Shown here piece after piece: positions 1-7,011 of a stretch of 9,628 nt of DNA (the first letter of the stretch is position 1; the number at the start of each line of letters is the position of its first letter). The notes beneath the pieces are model-generated. The model searched no databases, was not told where the DNA came from, and saw only the letters and a list, made by a program, of their open reading frames with translations. The stretch lies in the NCBI GenBank assembly GCA_902782475.1, contig CACZNR010000028.1, positions 1-9,628 of the forward strand. The letters are read 5' to 3'. The position numbers and the translations under genes were made by a program. The DNA is from an uncultured Eubacteriales bacterium. Its GTDB lineage: Bacteria > Bacillota > Clostridia > Christensenellales > Christensenellaceae.

Positions 1-1350
1 CTGGGCTGACTTGCATGCATCGATTATCTCTTCGTCTGTAGCATCCTCATTGCCCCATTTGAGGTTTTCCTTAATAGTACCTGCAAACAGTACGTTCTTC
101 TGGAGCACCATGGCAACATTCTCACGAAGCTCGAATGTCTTGTAATCCCTTACATCTATGCCACCGACCTTCACTGAGCCATCCATGACATCATAAAGTC
201 TCGGGATGAGCTGCACCAGAGTCGATTTTCCTGTACCTGTACTTCCGAGTATTCCCACTGTCTCACCGGATCTGATATGCAGATCGATATCTTCCAGTGT
301 AAGATTCTCCTTGTTGTTGCTGTATGAGAAGTTCACATGATCAAAATCTATCGATCCATCCTTAACCTTGTTTTCAGGGTCAGCATTCTCATCACTTATC
401 TCTATCTTTTCATCCAGGACCTCAAATATCCTTTCTGCAGAAGTCTGGGATGTGACAAGCTGGACTGTTGCCATGTTGAGCATAAGAAGCTGCATCATGA
501 TCTGATTGATATAGCTTATGAATCTGGTGAAATCTCCTACAGAAAGTCTTTCCTGTATCATCATGTTGCCGCCGAACCATGCAACTGCAAGTATGCATGT
601 ATAGATGCATATCTCCATGCCGAGCCTGTTGAAGGAGAGTATCCTTTCTGCCTTTGCCTGTGTGTCCCTTACATCTGTAGCTGCGTTATTGAACTTCTGT
701 ATCTCATGATCATGTCTTACGAAAGTCTTTACTACCCTTATGCCGATGAGGTTCTCCTGAATGCTTGCATTCAGCTTGTCATACTTGTCCATCATCACGA
801 CGAACATAGGATGTGCATTCTTGAATACCAGGAAAAACGTGGTAGTGATCACAGGGATCGCAATGAACAGCACTATGGCAAGAGACGGGCTTATCCTTAT
901 GGCAAGGAACATGGTAAGTAACAACATTATAGGTCCCCTGATCATGATCCTGCATGCCTGTATAAAGGCCATCCTTACTTCAAATGTATCCCTTGTAAGT
1001 CTTGTAAGAAGTGATGGTGTTGAGAATTTGTCTATGTTTCCAAAAGAGAAGTCCTGTATCTTGTGGAATACAGCATTCCTCATGTTATATGAAAGACCTG
1101 CACTGGCCCTTGCTGAAAGAACAGCCGAAGTACATCCTGCTATAGCTGCTATGATCGCAAGTGCAACCATCTTTATACCGCACTCGATCACATAGCTAAG
1201 ACCTCCATCACCCCTTATGCCGTTGTCCACTATGTCTGACATCAGCACAGGTATGGTGAGGTCAAAAATAATCTCCGAAACTACCAGGACTGTGGATATC
1301 ACGATAAGTATCTTGTACTTACCAAGGTAATTCCATAATCTTTTTATCAA
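1..1350 (-). CDS. ABC multidrug-type exporter, fused permease and ATPase (3' end outside window)
   Basis: Type IV ABC exporter half-transporter, with membrane domain then nucleotide-binding domain, expected to pump drugs or lipids out across the cytoplasmic membrane. I translated 450 codons. Hydrophobic helices lie near residues 14-36, 58-79, 134-174 (two), 246-261 and 275-300. The ATPase domain begins near residue 333, with A-loop Tyr343 (FSYS), Walker A GSTGTGKST at 369-377 and Q-loop Gln417 (MVLQKN). The signature motif, Walker B and H-loop would lie beyond the left edge; the family is about 580 residues, so roughly 130 are missing. The start is TTG at 1350. The frame has a stop just upstream (1369-1371), and GGAGG sits 9 bases before the TTG. 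The TTG overlaps the marR stop as TTGA, so translation is probably coupled. A marR-ABC order is typical of exporters repressed by their MarR partner, often heterodimeric with a second ABC gene downstream; that partner and the substrate cannot be seen here. Confidence 0.93.
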   Translation of the reverse strand, partial: MIKRLWNYLGKYKILIVISTVLVVSEIIFDLTIPVLMSDIVDNGIRGDGGLSYVIECGIKMVALAIIAAIAGCTSAVLSARASAGLSYNMRNAVFHKIQDFSFGNIDKFSTPSLLTRLTRDTFEVRMAFIQACRIMIRGPIMLLLTMFLAIRISPSLAIVLFIAIPVITTTFFLVFKNAHPMFVVMMDKYDKLNASIQENLIGIRVVKTFVRHDHEIQKFNNAATDVRDTQAKAERILSFNRLGMEICIYTCILAVAWFGGNMMIQERLSVGDFTRFISYINQIMMQLLMLNMATVQLVTSQTSAERIFEVLDEKIEISDENADPENKVKDGSIDFDHVNFSYSNNKENLTLEDIDLHIRSGETVGILGSTGTGKSTLVQLIPRLYDVMDGSVKVGGIDVRDYKTFELRENVAMVLQKNVLFAGTIKENLKWGNEDATDEEIIDACKSAQ

Positions 1351-1865
1351 ATAGTATCGCCTCCATTCTCACTTTCTTCTTCCATCTTAATCTTATTTTT
1401 AAACGCGGTCCTTGTAAGCGGAGTAAGGTTCTCCCCTTCCTCCCCTGCAAGATTCCTGACCATGCGTTTAAGATAACATCTTAAAGTTTCAAGTTCCTCA
1501 TCGGTAAAATCAGTAAACATCACGGCGTCTGTGTTTCTCATGAGTATCCTGGATCTTTCAACGATGCTCTTTCCGAGATCTGTAAGTGTCACTCTGTTGG
1601 TACGCAGACTGTTCTCATCCACTTCCTTCTCCAGTATGCCTGATTTCTGAAGCCTCTTTGTTGAGATCGCAACAGATGCCGGGCTTATGTAAAGCTCTGA
1701 AGCTATCTCCACCTGTGTACATCCCGGATTATTGTAGATGTAATTCAGTATGGGGAACTGTTTTGGTTTTACCTGTAACTCCTTGAATTCCTTCCTTGCA
1801 TAAAACTTTCTGAAAATGTGTGCATTTTCGAACAGATTAGCAATTTCCTTAAAATTTTTCTCCAT
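1347..1865 (-). CDS. MarR-family transcriptional regulator
   Basis: Winged helix-turn-helix repressor of the MarR family, 172 residues from ATG at 1865; it probably acts as a dimer. Residues 33-49 form the helix leading into the DNA-binding region. TQVEIASELYISPASV (50-65) is the helix-turn-helix with its recognition helix, and residues 82-98 (Asp83, Arg88, Arg91, ending TLTDLG) form the wing, the usual MarR pattern. Residues 100-140 are the C-terminal dimerisation helices. A charged tail of about 30 residues (141-172) is longer than in many MarR proteins. I prefer the ATG at 1865, with AAGGG five bases upstream, over an in-frame TTG at 1886. The gene lies immediately before, and overlaps, the ABC exporter. 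It has a consensus promoter and an inverted repeat upstream. The inference is an autorepressor of the exporter operon released by a small ligand; the ligand is unknown. Confidence 0.92.
   Translation of the reverse strand: MEKNFKEIANLFENAHIFRKFYARKEFKELQVKPKQFPILNYIYNNPGCTQVEIASELYISPASVAISTKRLQKSGILEKEVDENSLRTNRVTLTDLGKSIVERSRILMRNTDAVMFTDFTDEELETLRCYLKRMVRNLAGEEGENLTPLTRTAFKNKIKMEEESENGGDTI
1360..1364 (-). promoter_or_regulatory. Ribosome binding site GGAGG that fixes the TTG start of the ABC exporter
   Basis: GGAGG lies inside the end of marR, 9 bases before TTG (1350-1348). No ATG or GTG lies in frame between the upstream stop and this TTG. The nearby ATG at the sixth codon region is out of frame and soon hits a stop. 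The site therefore decides the start. Confidence 0.8.
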
Positions 1866-1899
1866 TGTTACCCTTTCCGAAAGCAATGTGCATAAAAAA

Positions 1900-1926
1900 T
1901 TAAGCGCAAAATTGTTAAACGCTTAA
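1900..1926. promoter_or_regulatory. Inverted repeat, candidate MarR operator
   Basis: Perfect 7-base arms, TTAAGCG (1900-1906) and CGCTTAA (1920-1926), are separated by a 13-base AT-rich spacer. Arm centres are 20 bases apart, about two helical turns, which suits a dimeric regulator contacting one face of the DNA. The repeat covers the expected transcription start (about 1922-1924) just downstream of the -10 box, a position where a bound repressor would block initiation. Assignment to the adjacent MarR protein is inference. Confidence 0.6.
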
Positions 1927-1929
1927 ATA

Positions 1930-1958
1930 ATTATATTTGTATGTATATGACATGTCAA
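1930..1958 (-). promoter_or_regulatory. Consensus sigma-A promoter of marR and the ABC exporter
   Basis: Read on the minus strand, TTGACA (1958-1953) and TATAAT (1935-1930) are separated by exactly 17 bases, a perfect match to the housekeeping consensus. The predicted start near 1922-1924 gives a leader of about 58 bases before the ATG at 1865. So strong a promoter would be expected to need repression, which fits the MarR gene it serves and the inverted repeat over its start. The -35 box also overlaps a 10-base palindrome. Confidence 0.85.
1948..1957. repeat. Ten-base palindrome TGACATGTCA over the marR -35 box
   Basis: TGACATGTCA equals its own reverse complement and covers five of the six bases of the TTGACA box. 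It could be a second regulator site, or simply a consequence of the TTGACA sequence followed by TGTCA. The sequence alone cannot tell these apart. Confidence 0.35.
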
Positions 1959-2039
1959 TATCATGTATAGGATGAAAACATATTTTTATTTTGAAATGTC
2001 ACCTTTTCCTTTACGGGAAAAAAGCGGCAAAAAAGATCA

Positions 2040-2840
2040 TCAAAGCCCAAGTGTAAGTTCGTTGAGTTCCATGAGGACTTCCCAGAGGACATTTGCCGGA
2101 TAGTATGTGAGAGACGACGGCGCAGGACATCCTGATACCCTTGAAAAGCCCGCCTTTTTAGCGGTAAACACTGCCCTGTCCATATGATAGTTGCTGGTGA
2201 TGACGATGACCGGCTCATCACCGCCTATGATCTGCACCACATTCTCAAAATTTTCCCTGGTGGACCCTGCGGCATCCTCCAGGATCATGTGCTTTGCGTC
2301 CACTCCACGCTCCTTCAGTATGTCTCTCATGACCTCTGCTTCAGTCTTTCCCGAATCATCGGGATTTCCCCCTGTAAGCACCAGCACTGTACCGGGTGCA
2401 GACTTTAGATACTGTTCTGCAGTGTCTATCCTTTTTATCAGATCCTCTGAGGGCTCCCCGTACTCAAGAGCCAATCCCAGCACTATTGCATATCCCGGAT
2501 GCTCATCTGAAGTACGAAGGCCCTTTATGGTTATCTTTGCTGCAAGAATAATGACGGATATGGTAAGCATGCAGACGGTCAAACGCAATATCCACCCGAT
2601 GGCTGTCAGAAGGCTCCTTCCTTTCCAGGTGAATATGGAAAAACGGATATCCAGGGCACAGAGAAGAAAAACGGCACAGATGAAAAGCTCAAGATAAAAG
2701 ACTTTCCTGTACGAATCCTTAAGGACCACGGCATTTATCCGCCTTATCATGACCACAGAGAGATAAACAGCAAATGCCACTGTGAGAAAAATAAGTATAT
2801 CGCCTGCCAGATGTCCTGCATTCATTTTTTTATCCCCCAT
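2040..2840 (-). CDS. Membrane protein with YdcF/ElyC-like (DUF218) domain
   Basis: A 266-residue protein with about three membrane helices (near residues 12-32, 48-64 and 77-103) followed by a DUF218/YdcF domain (about 117-255). Family hallmarks are the strand YAIVLG (117-122), VLTGG (154-158) after a helix with Arg137, the STREN segment (193-197), and TSNYHMDRA (215-223), which matches the family's TS-x-YH-x-RA motif. Relatives include YdcF, SanA and ElyC; ElyC in Escherichia coli affects envelope integrity and undecaprenyl-lipid use, but the reaction of this branch is not established. I chose ATG at 2840, seven bases after GGAG. An in-frame TTG at 2843 is too close to that site, and an ATG at 2825 would remove six residues. 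The gene stands alone between the ddl terminator and the marR promoter. Its place beside wall genes makes an envelope role plausible but unproven. Confidence 0.85.
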   Translation of the reverse strand: MGDKKMNAGHLAGDILIFLTVAFAVYLSVVMIRRINAVVLKDSYRKVFYLELFICAVFLLCALDIRFSIFTWKGRSLLTAIGWILRLTVCMLTISVIILAAKITIKGLRTSDEHPGYAIVLGLALEYGEPSEDLIKRIDTAEQYLKSAPGTVLVLTGGNPDDSGKTEAEVMRDILKERGVDAKHMILEDAAGSTRENFENVVQIIGGDEPVIVITSNYHMDRAVFTAKKAGFSRVSGCPAPSSLTYYPANVLWEVLMELNELTLGL

Positions 2841-2910
2841 CAAATATCTCCGTTCTCTTCACCCTCAGAGGCCAGATGGCGTCAAAAGCTGAAATCTGTC
2901 CCCTGTTCCA

Positions 2911-2939
2911 ATAATAGCACCAAGCTTAAGAGTATGCAA
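2911..2939 (-). promoter_or_regulatory. Possible promoter of the YdcF-like gene
   Basis: On the minus strand TTGCAT (2939-2934) and TATTAT (2916-2911) are separated by 17 bases. The -10 box matches the consensus at five of six bases, the -35 at only three. The -35 box overlaps the T-run of the ddl terminator, so a new transcript would start just where the previous one ends. The predicted leader of about 60 bases includes GGAACAGGGGACAG (2909-2896). Confidence 0.42.
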
Positions 2940-2969
2940 AAGGCACAGTATTTTCCCAACTGTGCCCTT
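2938..2969 (-). terminator. Rho-independent terminator after ddl
   Basis: On the minus strand GGCACAGT (2949-2942 on plus) pairs with ACTGTGCC across a 9-base loop. The stem extends by a G-U and two A-U pairs to about 11 pairs and ends in a run of four T. The T-run is short, so termination may be partial. It lies about 30 bases after the ddl stop and closes the wall-precursor operon. Confidence 0.75.
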
Positions 2970-2998
2970 ATATGTCTTTATTCCGTTGAATTAAGGTA

Positions 2999-4171
2999 TC
3001 ACTTTACCCTTCCTGTTTTGAGACTTCCTTTTCCGACCTTCTGAAGGATGGATGAATCATATGCAAAATTCGATCTCTTCTTCTCCTCAAGTCTTCTGAA
3101 CGCAATGTCCACCAGCCTGTCGATCATCTGCTTGTATTTGAGCCCTGCTGGTTCAAAGAGATAGAAGGCAAATGACCCAGGGATGGTATTGATCTCATTG
3201 AGATATACCTTTCCGTTATCCATGTCTATCATGAAGTCGATCCTTACGACACCCTTCATGTCCATGTATTTGAACACTTTCAGTGCTGATTCCTTTATGA
3301 TCTTTTCCTGCTCTTCAGGAAGTACAGCCGGAAGTATCCTGTCCAGTGACTTCATGCCCTTGCTGCCTGATGCGTTTGACAGATACTTGTCAGCAAAATC
3401 AAGTATCTCGCCCTTTGATACAGGCTGTTCCAGAAGGCTCGTCTCTGCGTCTCCGCCAAGCCCCAGGACTGCACAGTTTATCTCCTTCAGGTTATCTATT
3501 GCATGCTCCACCAGTATCCTTCTGTCATAGCTGCATGCAAGCTCCAGAGCTTCGCCAAGTTCCTTCCTGTCATGAGCTTTCTTGATGCCGATGCTGGAGC
3601 CAAGGTTTGCAGGCTTTACGATGACAGGATATCCTATCTTCGCCTCTATCTCATCCATGACAGCAGCCTGCTTCTTTTCAGCTTCATCCCTCTCATAGAA
3701 GAGTCCGTCGAGACACGGCACGTCGATGCCTTTGCAGATGGCTTTGGTGATGACCTTGTCCATTGAAGCAGAACTCCCCGTTACTCCGCAGCTCTGATAT
3801 GGAAGATCTGAAAGCTCAAAGAGTCCCTGAAGCGTTCCGTCCTCACCATGCATGCCGTGCATTGCGATTATTGCAGCATCAAGCTTTGCAACCGTCTTCT
3901 GACCGAACACACCCTTTGTCACAAGTTCATTGACACCTGTCTCAGGGCTGAATGAAACTTCCTTTATGCCCTTTTTTGTGAAGTCAGGCTTCAAAAAGAA
4001 TCTTGCATCCTTAAGTTCTTCTCCGGTGAACCACTTTCCCTCCCTGTCGATATATACAGGGAAAATGTTGTATTTGCTCCTGTCAGCATTTTCTATGAGC
4101 TGTGTTCCTGTGATTATGGATACATCGTGCTCAGCTGACCTTCCACCGAAAAAAACTCCTAAATTTATCAT
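2999..4171 (-). CDS. ddl: D-alanine--D-alanine ligase
   Basis: ATP-dependent cytoplasmic ligase joining two D-alanines for the end of the peptidoglycan pentapeptide; 390 residues, slightly longer than most Ddl proteins. The N-terminal domain carries GGRSAEHDVS (9-18) with the substrate-side Glu14. MHGMHGEDGTLQG (104-116) is the next conserved block. The ATP-grasp part has VKPANLGSSIG (185-195) with ATP-binding Lys186, Asp312 (RIDFM), and the magnesium ligands Glu326 and Asn328 in NEIN. Tyr263 in FADKY sits where D-Ala-specific ligases keep tyrosine, which argues against a D-lactate enzyme. The segment after NEIN reads TIPGSFAFYLFEP (329-341), unlike the common MPGFT version, and a basic tail (362-390) follows; both suggest a clostridial subgroup. 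ATG at 4171 has AAGGAG 11 bases upstream. The gene follows the MurF-like ligase by 25 bases, a functional pair because MurF uses the dipeptide Ddl makes. Confidence 0.95.
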   Translation of the reverse strand: MINLGVFFGGRSAEHDVSIITGTQLIENADRSKYNIFPVYIDREGKWFTGEELKDARFFLKPDFTKKGIKEVSFSPETGVNELVTKGVFGQKTVAKLDAAIIAMHGMHGEDGTLQGLFELSDLPYQSCGVTGSSASMDKVITKAICKGIDVPCLDGLFYERDEAEKKQAAVMDEIEAKIGYPVIVKPANLGSSIGIKKAHDRKELGEALELACSYDRRILVEHAIDNLKEINCAVLGLGGDAETSLLEQPVSKGEILDFADKYLSNASGSKGMKSLDRILPAVLPEEQEKIIKESALKVFKYMDMKGVVRIDFMIDMDNGKVYLNEINTIPGSFAFYLFEPAGLKYKQMIDRLVDIAFRRLEEKKRSNFAYDSSILQKVGKGSLKTGRVK

Positions 4172-4196
4172 AAGAATAATATCTCCTTAAAGAAAA

Positions 4197-5795
4197 CTAC
4201 TCTTCATTATAATTGTCAGGAAGATCGTTTTCAAATAATATTACATCTCCCGGGACAAGAAGCGTTCCCATGTCCTGTGATGCTTCGTTGAGGGACTTGA
4301 CTACCCTTATCTTGTCTGCATCAAATCCGTTCTCAGTGAGCCCTTCGTATATGGGCTTCGTGTGATTCGGACCCACAAGATAGACGAAGTCCACCTTGTC
4401 AGCCATATAGCTTCCGAAGTTGAAGTTCTCCTGATCCTCGCTCTCTCCCAGCTCTATCATTCCAGGCGTCACCACGATCTTTCTTCCGGTGAAGGATGAA
4501 AGTACGTCTATGGCTGCCTTTGAACCTACAGGGTTTGAATTGAATGCATCATCTATGACAGTGATGCCGTTCCCGTTCCTTATGAGCTGGAGCCTGTGCT
4601 CTATGGATTCTATCTTTGCTGCTCCGTCCCTTATCTGTTCAAGGCTCAATCCCAGTTTCAGTGCTATGGCAGCACAGCCCACTATGTTCATGACATTATG
4701 CTTTCCGAGGAGCTTCGTCACTATGTCTATGCTTCCTTCCCTGCATACTAGTTCGAACTCAGAACCGTTCTCAGTGGACCTTATATTCCTTGCATAGACA
4801 TCGAGGGTCCCCTTTTCATATTCATCCTCTTCTATGCCGAACAGCACCTTTTCAACATGCTCAGTCATGTCATAGAGTTCTTTTGTATATGCATGGTCGT
4901 CAGGGAAAAATGCAGTCCCGTCTTCCGGGAGACCTTCTATGAGCTCGTATTTTGTCCTTGCCACATTCTCTATGGTATGGAAGCTTTCAAGATGCTGAGG
5001 TCCTATGGATGTGATGATACCGAACTTAGGATGCACGAGATCCACCAGTTCCTTTATGTCACCGATGTTCTTTGCTCCCATCTCGGCAATGAATACATCA
5101 TTGTTGTCACTCAGCTGTTCCCTTATGACCCTTGTGACTCCCATTGGGGTATTATAGCTGCTCGGAGGTACCAGCGGATCATACTTTTCCGAAAGTATGG
5201 TGCCCAGTATGAACTTGGTACTGGTCTTTCCGTAACTGCCGGTGATGCCGATCTTGATGAGGTCCTTTCTTGCATCGAGCCTGTTCCTTGCATCCTTTAA
5301 AAAGCCGTTCCTTATGTGCTTCTCAACAGGAGTGTTTATTATGTCAGAGCAAAGTATGAACAGCGGTGCAAAGACTATTACGATGCCCATGAGGGAAGGA
5401 CCTGCAAAGGAGCAGAGGACAGCAAGTATCACCAGGACCAGGGCTGATGTGATGAAGAGCCTCTTTACTCTCCATGTGAATTTCAGTGGCAGCTTTGCAT
5501 CCCTGACCCTGAAACGGAAATAATAGAATACTGATAGTCCTGCAAATACTGCATAGAGTATCCAGCCTATCAGTGAGAGTATCTTGATATGTGAATTTAC
5601 AAGAAGTGAACTCGTTATGAAATAGAGCACTGAGACCAGCAGGATGAATATTATCCTTCCGCCGGAATATTCAGCAAGCCATCCCATGTATTCTTTTCTC
5701 TTGTACCCTTCCTGCTGGAACATGTGGGTAAAATTGAAGAGCGTCATCATAATGAAAGCTGCTGCAGAAAATGTAAGTATAAGATTTATAAGCAT
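4197..5795 (-). CDS. Membrane-anchored MurF-like Mur ligase
   Basis: A 532-residue Mur ligase, closest in motifs to MurF, which adds D-Ala-D-Ala to the UDP-MurNAc-tripeptide. The first about 155 residues are a membrane domain with roughly five helices (near 3-25, 48-67, 71-93, 112-131 and 133-151). The ligase core follows: P-loop TGSYGKTSTK (185-194), AEMGA (237-241), SIGPQHLESF (263-272) with His267, and Lys282 in ARTKYEL, where Mur ligases carry a carbamylated lysine. The C-terminal domain shows IDDAFNSNPVGSKAAI (414-429), the MurF-type IDDAYNANP block, and GMIELGE (445-451), and ends LFENDLPDNYNEE. What is odd is that the soluble N-terminal domain by which normal MurF binds UDP-MurNAc is missing and replaced by membrane helices. 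ATG at 5795 follows AGGAG by 7 bases and lies 2 bases after the hydrolase stop. Adjacent ddl supports a D-Ala-D-Ala substrate; whether the acceptor is the nucleotide or a lipid-linked or other molecule is open. Confidence 0.85.
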   Translation of the reverse strand: MLINLILTFSAAAFIMMTLFNFTHMFQQEGYKRKEYMGWLAEYSGGRIIFILLVSVLYFITSSLLVNSHIKILSLIGWILYAVFAGLSVFYYFRFRVRDAKLPLKFTWRVKRLFITSALVLVILAVLCSFAGPSLMGIVIVFAPLFILCSDIINTPVEKHIRNGFLKDARNRLDARKDLIKIGITGSYGKTSTKFILGTILSEKYDPLVPPSSYNTPMGVTRVIREQLSDNNDVFIAEMGAKNIGDIKELVDLVHPKFGIITSIGPQHLESFHTIENVARTKYELIEGLPEDGTAFFPDDHAYTKELYDMTEHVEKVLFGIEEDEYEKGTLDVYARNIRSTENGSEFELVCREGSIDIVTKLLGKHNVMNIVGCAAIALKLGLSLEQIRDGAAKIESIEHRLQLIRNGNGITVIDDAFNSNPVGSKAAIDVLSSFTGRKIVVTPGMIELGESEDQENFNFGSYMADKVDFVYLVGPNHTKPIYEGLTENGFDADKIRVVKSLNEASQDMGTLLVPGDVILFENDLPDNYNEE

Positions 5796-5797
5796 CT

Positions 5798-6568
5798 TCA
5801 GACTCCTAGGAATACCTTTACTATAGATATGTATCTCGGGAACTGATCAAGGTATGAGAAATGCCCTGCATCCTCAAGGACCACAAGTCCGGCATCCCTG
5901 ATCTCCCTTTCCATTATTTTACCAAATCTTACGGGAGTGTCAGTATCATTTTCTCCATAAACAAGAAGAGACGGACTCTTTATGTCCTTTAGATATGGTG
6001 TAAGGTCCTGGTTGACCACCTTTACGAAGGTCTCCCTCATTATCCCGGAGAGCTTACGGTAGTCTTCCGAACCGGCATTTTTGATCTTTTTCTCCGCATC
6101 GAAGCCCACTGCTCTGAACACCTTCTTCATTACTCTGGTCTTTGCAAGCTTCTTGGCGAACTTGTATGAATATACCCTTGTATAGTACCTGAGACCGCGT
6201 TTTGGCTTTATACCTGCCGCATCAGTAAAGACTATCTTACCCACCAGTTCAGGATACATGGATGAAAGAAGTATGGTCACCCTTCCACCAAAGGAATGGC
6301 AGATGATGTCGGTCTTTTCCCCGATGACGGTTTCAATGAATGTCTTTACTATCTCAGTAAAATCCTTTACTTCAAAGGCACGCTTTGGTTCCTCACTTTT
6401 TCCGAATCCCGGAAAGTCTATGACGTATACCTTCCTGTATTTTGAAAGCTCGATCGTGACAGGTGCAAAGGAGTCTATCTCAGCTCCCCATCCGTGAAGC
6501 AGAAGAAGCGGTTCTCCCTCTCCTTTGATGATATAGTTTATGGTCTGGTCGTTGATTACAGTTGTCAT
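5798..6568 (-). CDS. Alpha/beta-fold hydrolase of unknown substrate
   Basis: A 256-residue cytoplasmic alpha/beta hydrolase. In numbering from ATG at 6568, HGWG (25-28) forms the oxyanion-hole turn. VIDFPGFGKSE (49-59) is the usual block after the third strand, and CHSFGGR (90-96) is the nucleophile elbow with Ser92. Asp208 in YGENDTDTP and His236 in AGHFSY complete the triad. A lysine- and arginine-rich cap (about 122-185) covers the site. The family includes esterases, lipases, peptidases and dehalogenases, and the motifs do not settle which. I chose ATG at 6568, which overlaps the rimI stop as ATGA and follows AAGGG. The in-frame GTG at 6583 would extend it by five residues. Only 2 bases separate it from the MurF-like gene, so the two are almost certainly made together, and a role in wall or lipid-intermediate metabolism is a reasonable but untested guess. 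Confidence 0.88.
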   Translation of the reverse strand: MTTVINDQTINYIIKGEGEPLLLLHGWGAEIDSFAPVTIELSKYRKVYVIDFPGFGKSEEPKRAFEVKDFTEIVKTFIETVIGEKTDIICHSFGGRVTILLSSMYPELVGKIVFTDAAGIKPKRGLRYYTRVYSYKFAKKLAKTRVMKKVFRAVGFDAEKKIKNAGSEDYRKLSGIMRETFVKVVNQDLTPYLKDIKSPSLLVYGENDTDTPVRFGKIMEREIRDAGLVVLEDAGHFSYLDQFPRYISIVKVFLGV

Positions 6569-7011
6569 ATGTCCCTTTTCCACATTATGATGGCATCTTC
6601 TATCCCATCGTAATATTTCGGCCTGATGCCTTCATTTATGAATCCAAAGCTCTCGTAAAGTCTTATGGCTCTTTCATTCGATCTTCTGACTTCAAGAGTC
6701 AGATCCTTTATCCCGTTGTTCCTGCAATAGTTCTCAATGTATCTTAAAAGCTCAAGTCCGTAGCCATTGTGTCTCTCACAGGTAGTTATACACAGTTTCC
6801 TTATGTGTGCTTCATCTATGACAGTGTTTATCCCTGCATATCCTATGATCCTGCCATGTTTCTCAACTACAAAATATCTGTTGTAAAGTGACTGGAACAT
6901 GTCCACCAGAAGCACTTCTATGGACCAGGGAGTTATGAAGCATTCCTTTTCAAGAGAGTTGACATCATTTATATCCTGAGCTTTTACAGGCCTTATAGAT
7001 ATCTCACTCAT
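6565..7011 (-). CDS. rimI: RimI-type ribosomal protein S18 alanine N-acetyltransferase
   Basis: GNAT-fold N-acetyltransferase of 148 residues, the standard RimI length; RimI moves the acetyl group of acetyl-CoA to the N-terminal alanine of ribosomal protein S18. ISIRPVKAQDI (4-14) begins the fold and CFITPWS (24-30) is the characteristic RimI segment. The pyrophosphate-binding loop ERHNGYG (79-85) follows the strand RKLCIT. LEVRRSNERAIRLYESFGF (106-124) and the ending YYDGIEDAIIMWKRDI are typical of the family. I chose ATG at 7011, preceded by AGGA at 6 bases, overlapping the end of tsaB by 8 bases; a longer frame reaching 7089 lies wholly inside tsaB and lacks family similarity. The order tsaE-tsaB-rimI is a common bacterial cluster. 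A different GNAT substrate remains possible, but the context makes RimI likely. The tsaD gene that often follows is not here. Confidence 0.9.
   Translation of the reverse strand: MSEISIRPVKAQDINDVNSLEKECFITPWSIEVLLVDMFQSLYNRYFVVEKHGRIIGYAGINTVIDEAHIRKLCITTCERHNGYGLELLRYIENYCRNNGIKDLTLEVRRSNERAIRLYESFGFINEGIRPKYYDGIEDAIIMWKRDI

Noticed and set aside
337..921. Plus-strand open frame of 194 codons
   Set aside because: It lies opposite the well-supported ABC exporter, has no convincing ribosome site, and its translation (rich in Cys, His and Tyr) resembles no family. It is a by-product of codon bias on the other strand.
2001..2026. Hairpin after the YdcF-like gene as a terminator
   Set aside because: CCTTTTCC and a GGAAAA-containing arm can pair, but with mismatches and no T-run afterwards on the minus strand. 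It is too weak to call.
2866..2880. Short GCCA/TGGC hairpin as a riboswitch or attenuator
   Set aside because: The stem is four pairs with no T-run or known aptamer sequence.
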